Notes under the pieces: model-generated
What the model was told of the DNA's origin: nothing
Seen by the model: only the letters and a program-made list of their open reading frames with translations
Database searches by the model: none
Source: Mycobacterium sp. ELW1
Lineage (GTDB): Bacteria; Actinomycetota; Actinomycetes; Mycobacteriales; Mycobacteriaceae
Assembly: GCF_008329905.1 (NCBI RefSeq)
Contig: NZ_CP032155.1
Location: 1,922,001 to 1,986,000 of the forward strand
DNA length: 64,000 nt
Reading direction: 5' to 3'
Position numbers and translations under genes: made by a program
Part shown: piece after piece, positions 61,341-64,000 of the stretch
Layout: each line of letters opens with the position of its first letter
Position numbering within the stretch: position 1 is the first letter of the stretch

Positions 61341-62144
61341 ATGCACGAGCAGCTGTCCGTCCACGACGTCACCTTCCTGGGGGCGAGTCCGGCTGAACTG
61401 CAACGCCATTGGACGCAACTCGGTATGCGGTGTCTCAGTGTCATCGACACCGAGCTGCTTGATCCCGACTTCCGGCGAATCGTCGGATCTGGTGACTATC
61501 TGGTGCAGGCGGTCTGCCACGTCTTCGGTTCCGGCCTGGTCCCGAATGACCGGCGGACGGCCGGCGCCGCCCGCAGCGCACTGTCTCGGCTGATCGACGT
61601 CGCTGCATCCGTCGATGCCCGCTGCATCTACCTGCTCACGGGAGGCCGTGGCGAGCTCAACTGGTCGGAGGCCGCCGAGGCCTTCGGCACGGCGATTGAG
61701 CCGTGCCTGCACGAGGCCGCACAGGCCGGCATCAGCCTGGCCATCGAGAATGCCAACGCCCTGTACGCCGATATCCACATGGCGCACAGCCTGCGCGACA
61801 CCATCACGCTCGCCGAATCGGCCGGACTCGACATCTGTATCGATCTGTTCCACTGCTGGGCCGAGGCCGACCTTGTGGGCTTGCTGCGCAGGGCGCTTCC
61901 TCGGACGCGGTTGATCCAGCTGAGTGACTATGTGCTGGGCGACCGCGCGCTGCCTGCCCGGGCGGTACCGGGTGATGGCGGGATCCCGATCGAATCGTTT
62001 GTGGCCCAGGCCCTGGCCGATGGCTATCGGTTCGGCTTCGACCTCGAGCTGCTGGGGCCGAGAATCGACGCAGAAGGACGGCTGCCGGCAGCGCAGCGGG
62101 CGTGTGATGCGGTCAGCGGGATGCTCGACCGGCTCGGCGGCTGA
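61341..62144 (+). CDS. Xylose-isomerase-like TIM-barrel protein (sugar phosphate isomerase/epimerase)
   Basis: A 267-residue AP-endonuclease-2-type barrel. Metal-site strands are visible: ISLAIENANALY (Glu), GLDICIDLFHCWAEADL (Asp/His), LIQLSDYVLGD (Asp in place of His) and RFGFDLELLGP (Glu). The family includes inosose dehydratases and hydroxypyruvate isomerases. It lies 7 bp after the sulfotransferase gene and 15 bp before the next gene. Substrate unknown. Confidence 0.85.
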   Translation: MHEQLSVHDVTFLGASPAELQRHWTQLGMRCLSVIDTELLDPDFRRIVGSGDYLVQAVCHVFGSGLVPNDRRTAGAARSALSRLIDVAASVDARCIYLLTGGRGELNWSEAAEAFGTAIEPCLHEAAQAGISLAIENANALYADIHMAHSLRDTITLAESAGLDICIDLFHCWAEADLVGLLRRALPRTRLIQLSDYVLGDRALPARAVPGDGGIPIESFVAQALADGYRFGFDLELLGPRIDAEGRLPAAQRACDAVSGMLDRLGG

Positions 62145-62159
62145 AGAGAGGGGAGTCCG

Positions 62160-63368
62160 GTGGCGTTTGGCGATGGCCCGGAGGACAAGGCGCTCGATGA
62201 TGCGTGGAGCGAGTTCTGCGATCGACTGAAGGCCGCCGGCCGGCAGTCGTTCAAGGACTTCAACGCCACCTCAGGGGCCCAGCGGACCGACGCGTTCCGT
62301 TTCCTCACCCAGAACCTGGGGCAGGCCTTCGACCTTGCGCTGGAAACCCGGGATCCGCGGTACCCGAGCATCCACGCCTTCTGCGGTCCGACCCGCAAAC
62401 TCGGCGGCGACTGCGCGGACTTCACCTATCAGCAGGCATGGATTGACGGTGAGTCGATCTATCGTGTCACCGGAACACGAGGTACCGCGCGATTTTTCAA
62501 CGTCACCGTACAGGGCGCTCGCCCGGTCGGCCCCCACGTCCTGCACGAGCCGTTCGGTGATGTGCCGGAGGCCAATGTGTTCGGCCATCAACTGCATGTC
62601 GAACCGGACGGCACGTTCGAGCTGTACATCGGTGGGCCCGAGCGTGGCCTGAACTGGCTGCCGACCACACCTGCCACCCGGAAGCTGTTCATTCGACAGG
62701 GTTTTGACACCTGGGATGAGCGGCCCGGTGTGCTGCGCATAGAGCGGGTCGACATGGCCGCACCCAAGCCGGTTCCGACTGCGGCCGCAATGGTCGACGC
62801 GATGGGCTGGGCCGGTGATTTCGTCACAGGCCTGATGACCAGCTGGCCCGAATTTCCGTTCACCTACGGCGGCGTCGACAACGAGCACCCGAATCGGTTT
62901 CCGGAAACGGAAGCCACCGAGGCCGACGCCAAGCGCGGCCGCGTCGCTGCGAACATGTACTGGGAACTGGGCCCAGACGACGCGCTGATCGTCGAGTTCG
63001 ACGCGCACGAGGGTCTCTGGATGATCACCAATATGGGGACATTCTTCACCAGCATGGACTTCCTCTACCGTCCCGTCAGCTACACCCCGAGCCGCGCGTC
63101 TGTGGACGACGACGGCAAGATCCGGCTGGTTCTCGCCCACGACGACCCGGGCGTGCACAACTGGGTCGACACCCAGGGCTTCGAGCGCGGCAACCTCACC
63201 TACCGTCACATGCTCGGGGGAGAGCCCGCCGTGCTGTCCACTCGCCTGGTCGCTCATTCCGAACTCGGCGATGCGCTGCCGCCGGAGACCAAGCGCGTCA
63301 ACGCTTCTGAGCGCACTGCGCAGATGTGGGAACGGTTCACCGCAGTGCGCGCCAGGTTCCCGCTCTGA
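62160..63368 (+). CDS. Conserved hypothetical protein, DUF1214-like
   Basis: A 402-residue soluble protein. The C-terminal half (ANMYWELGPDDALIVEFDAHEGLWMITN, FLYRPVSYTPSRASVDDDGKIRLVLAHDDPGVHNWVDT) resembles DUF1214-type domains; the N-terminal half is Trp/Phe-rich with no known motif. No signal peptide. GGGGAG precedes GTG 62160. Last gene of the dioxygenase operon. Function unknown. Confidence 0.75.
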   Translation: MAFGDGPEDKALDDAWSEFCDRLKAAGRQSFKDFNATSGAQRTDAFRFLTQNLGQAFDLALETRDPRYPSIHAFCGPTRKLGGDCADFTYQQAWIDGESIYRVTGTRGTARFFNVTVQGARPVGPHVLHEPFGDVPEANVFGHQLHVEPDGTFELYIGGPERGLNWLPTTPATRKLFIRQGFDTWDERPGVLRIERVDMAAPKPVPTAAAMVDAMGWAGDFVTGLMTSWPEFPFTYGGVDNEHPNRFPETEATEADAKRGRVAANMYWELGPDDALIVEFDAHEGLWMITNMGTFFTSMDFLYRPVSYTPSRASVDDDGKIRLVLAHDDPGVHNWVDTQGFERGNLTYRHMLGGEPAVLSTRLVAHSELGDALPPETKRVNASERTAQMWERFTAVRARFPL

Positions 63369-63376
63369 TGCGGGCG

Positions 63377-64000
63377 CTACTTCCCGCGGTTCATCACCCG
63401 GTCGGCAGCTTCCCAGTGCTCGTCGGACACCCACAGTTCGGCGAAGGCGTCGATGGCTTCGGCCGGGGTGACACCGCCGATCACCGTCTTGATGCGACCG
63501 GCCGGCCGGTTGGCCAACGACATTGCCAACGTTCGCCATTCGTCGTCGAACGAATCTCGGGGAACCACCCGATCGATCAGGCCCCACCGCTGCGCCTCAG
63601 CGGCGGTCAGTACCGTGCCGGACCCGGCGAGCAGCAAGGCTTTGCCGTTGCCGACGAGTGCCGCCAGCCGCTCGGCGCCGCCCCAGGCCGGCATGATCGC
63701 CAACGAAACCTGGTTGAAGCCGATCTTGATGTCGTCGGCGGCGATCCGGATGTCGGCGGCGACGGCGACTTCGGCCCCGCCGCCGAGGGCATGCCCGTTG
63801 AGTGCGGCGATGACGGGGGCGGGGAAACCGGCGATGCGGTCGCAGATCGCGCGCATGCGGGCAGCCATCGCGGCGGCCTCTTCGGTGGTGCGCAGCGCGC
63901 TCAGTTCCTTGAGGTCGCCGCCGGACACGAATGCCCGGTCGCCGCCGCCACGAATGACCAAGGCCAGCGCCCCCGCCGCCTCGTCGAGCGCCTCCTCGAG
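63377..64000 (-). CDS. Enoyl-CoA hydratase/isomerase family protein (5' end outside the window)
   Basis: At least 207 residues of a crotonase-fold protein, reading off the right edge. Oxyanion segments FVSGGDLKEL and NGHALGGGAEVAVAADIRIA are present, followed by NQVSLAIMPAWGGAERLAALVG. It converges on the dioxygenase operon with 8 bp between stops. The reading continues upstream of the first internal Met (63961), so the true start lies beyond 64000. Confidence 0.9.
   Translation of the reverse strand, partial: LEEALDEAAGALALVIRGGGDRAFVSGGDLKELSALRTTEEAAAMAARMRAICDRIAGFPAPVIAALNGHALGGGAEVAVAADIRIAADDIKIGFNQVSLAIMPAWGGAERLAALVGNGKALLLAGSGTVLTAAEAQRWGLIDRVVPRDSFDDEWRTLAMSLANRPAGRIKTVIGGVTPAEAIDAFAELWVSDEHWEAADRVMNRGK

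Overview
The window is GC-rich actinobacterial DNA that looks like a rapidly growing mycobacterium (Mycobacterium/Mycolicibacterium). The signs are a complete yrbEAB-mceABCDEF lipid-import operon, many acyl-CoA dehydrogenases, three cytochromes P450 with small ferredoxins, a mycofactocin-type short-chain dehydrogenase, F420/luciferase-like oxidoreductases, a DUF222/HNH (13E12-type) gene with a mycobacterial SOS box, and several leaderless-looking promoters. No rRNA, tRNA, CRISPR array or insertion sequence was seen. Nearly everything encodes uptake and CoA-dependent breakdown of lipid-like or alicyclic substrates. The actual substrate cannot be read from the sequence.

Layout. 1-455: the damaged 3' end of an amidohydrolase. 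549-5317 (+): acyl-CoA dehydrogenase, class III CoA-transferase, thiolase, acyl-CoA dehydrogenase. 5501-6645 (+): a TetR regulator with a palindromic operator and a coupled orphan gene. 6660-13882 (-): NuoF-like flavoprotein, ferredoxin, an OB-fold/thiolase fusion (frameshifted), alpha/beta hydrolase, two tandem 3-hydroxyisobutyrate-dehydrogenase-like genes, P450, ferredoxin. 14433-18002 (-): two amidohydrolases, a Rieske protein and a hydrolase. 18228-20399 (+): a pair of acyl-CoA dehydrogenases that probably form a heteromer. 20400-21426: about 1 kb without a gene. 21427-25287 (+): a 1286-residue exported-looking protein built of 136-residue tandem repeats. 25351-28082 (-): P450, ferredoxin, mycofactocin-type SDR, and a leader with a truncated Rossmann start and a 32-residue cysteine peptide.

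28305-43446 (+) is one long, tightly overlapping gene string: aldehyde dehydrogenase, CoA-transferase, HMG-CoA-synthase-like protein, SCP-x-like thiolase, yrbEA/B, mceA-F and a secreted protein. It joins a transporter to the enzymes that would process its cargo. 43450-48322 holds Mce-associated and secreted proteins, a P450 and a TetR gene. 48440-54919 holds a thiolase, an enoyl-CoA hydratase, an ACAD10/11-like dehydrogenase, an SOS-controlled HNH gene, an APH-type kinase and an SDR. 55015-57461 holds a luciferase-like oxidoreductase, a nucleotide-sugar-epimerase-like protein and a SnoaL-like protein. 57550-63368 is a TetR gene, a perfect 11+11 bp operator, and an operon of TauD-like dioxygenase, luciferase-like oxidoreductase, sulfotransferase, TIM-barrel isomerase and a conserved hypothetical. 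The window ends inside an enoyl-CoA hydratase.

The genes can be joined into a plausible flow: Mce import; P450 hydroxylation; oxidation by the SDR and the aldehyde dehydrogenase; CoA transfer; dehydrogenation, hydration and thiolysis by the beta-oxidation enzymes. Related GAGAA-spacer-TTCTC inverted repeats precede at least four of the catabolic transcription units, which suggests a shared regulator. Two coding regions carry single-base G/C losses in short G or C runs, so sequencing or assembly error must be excluded before calling them pseudogenes.
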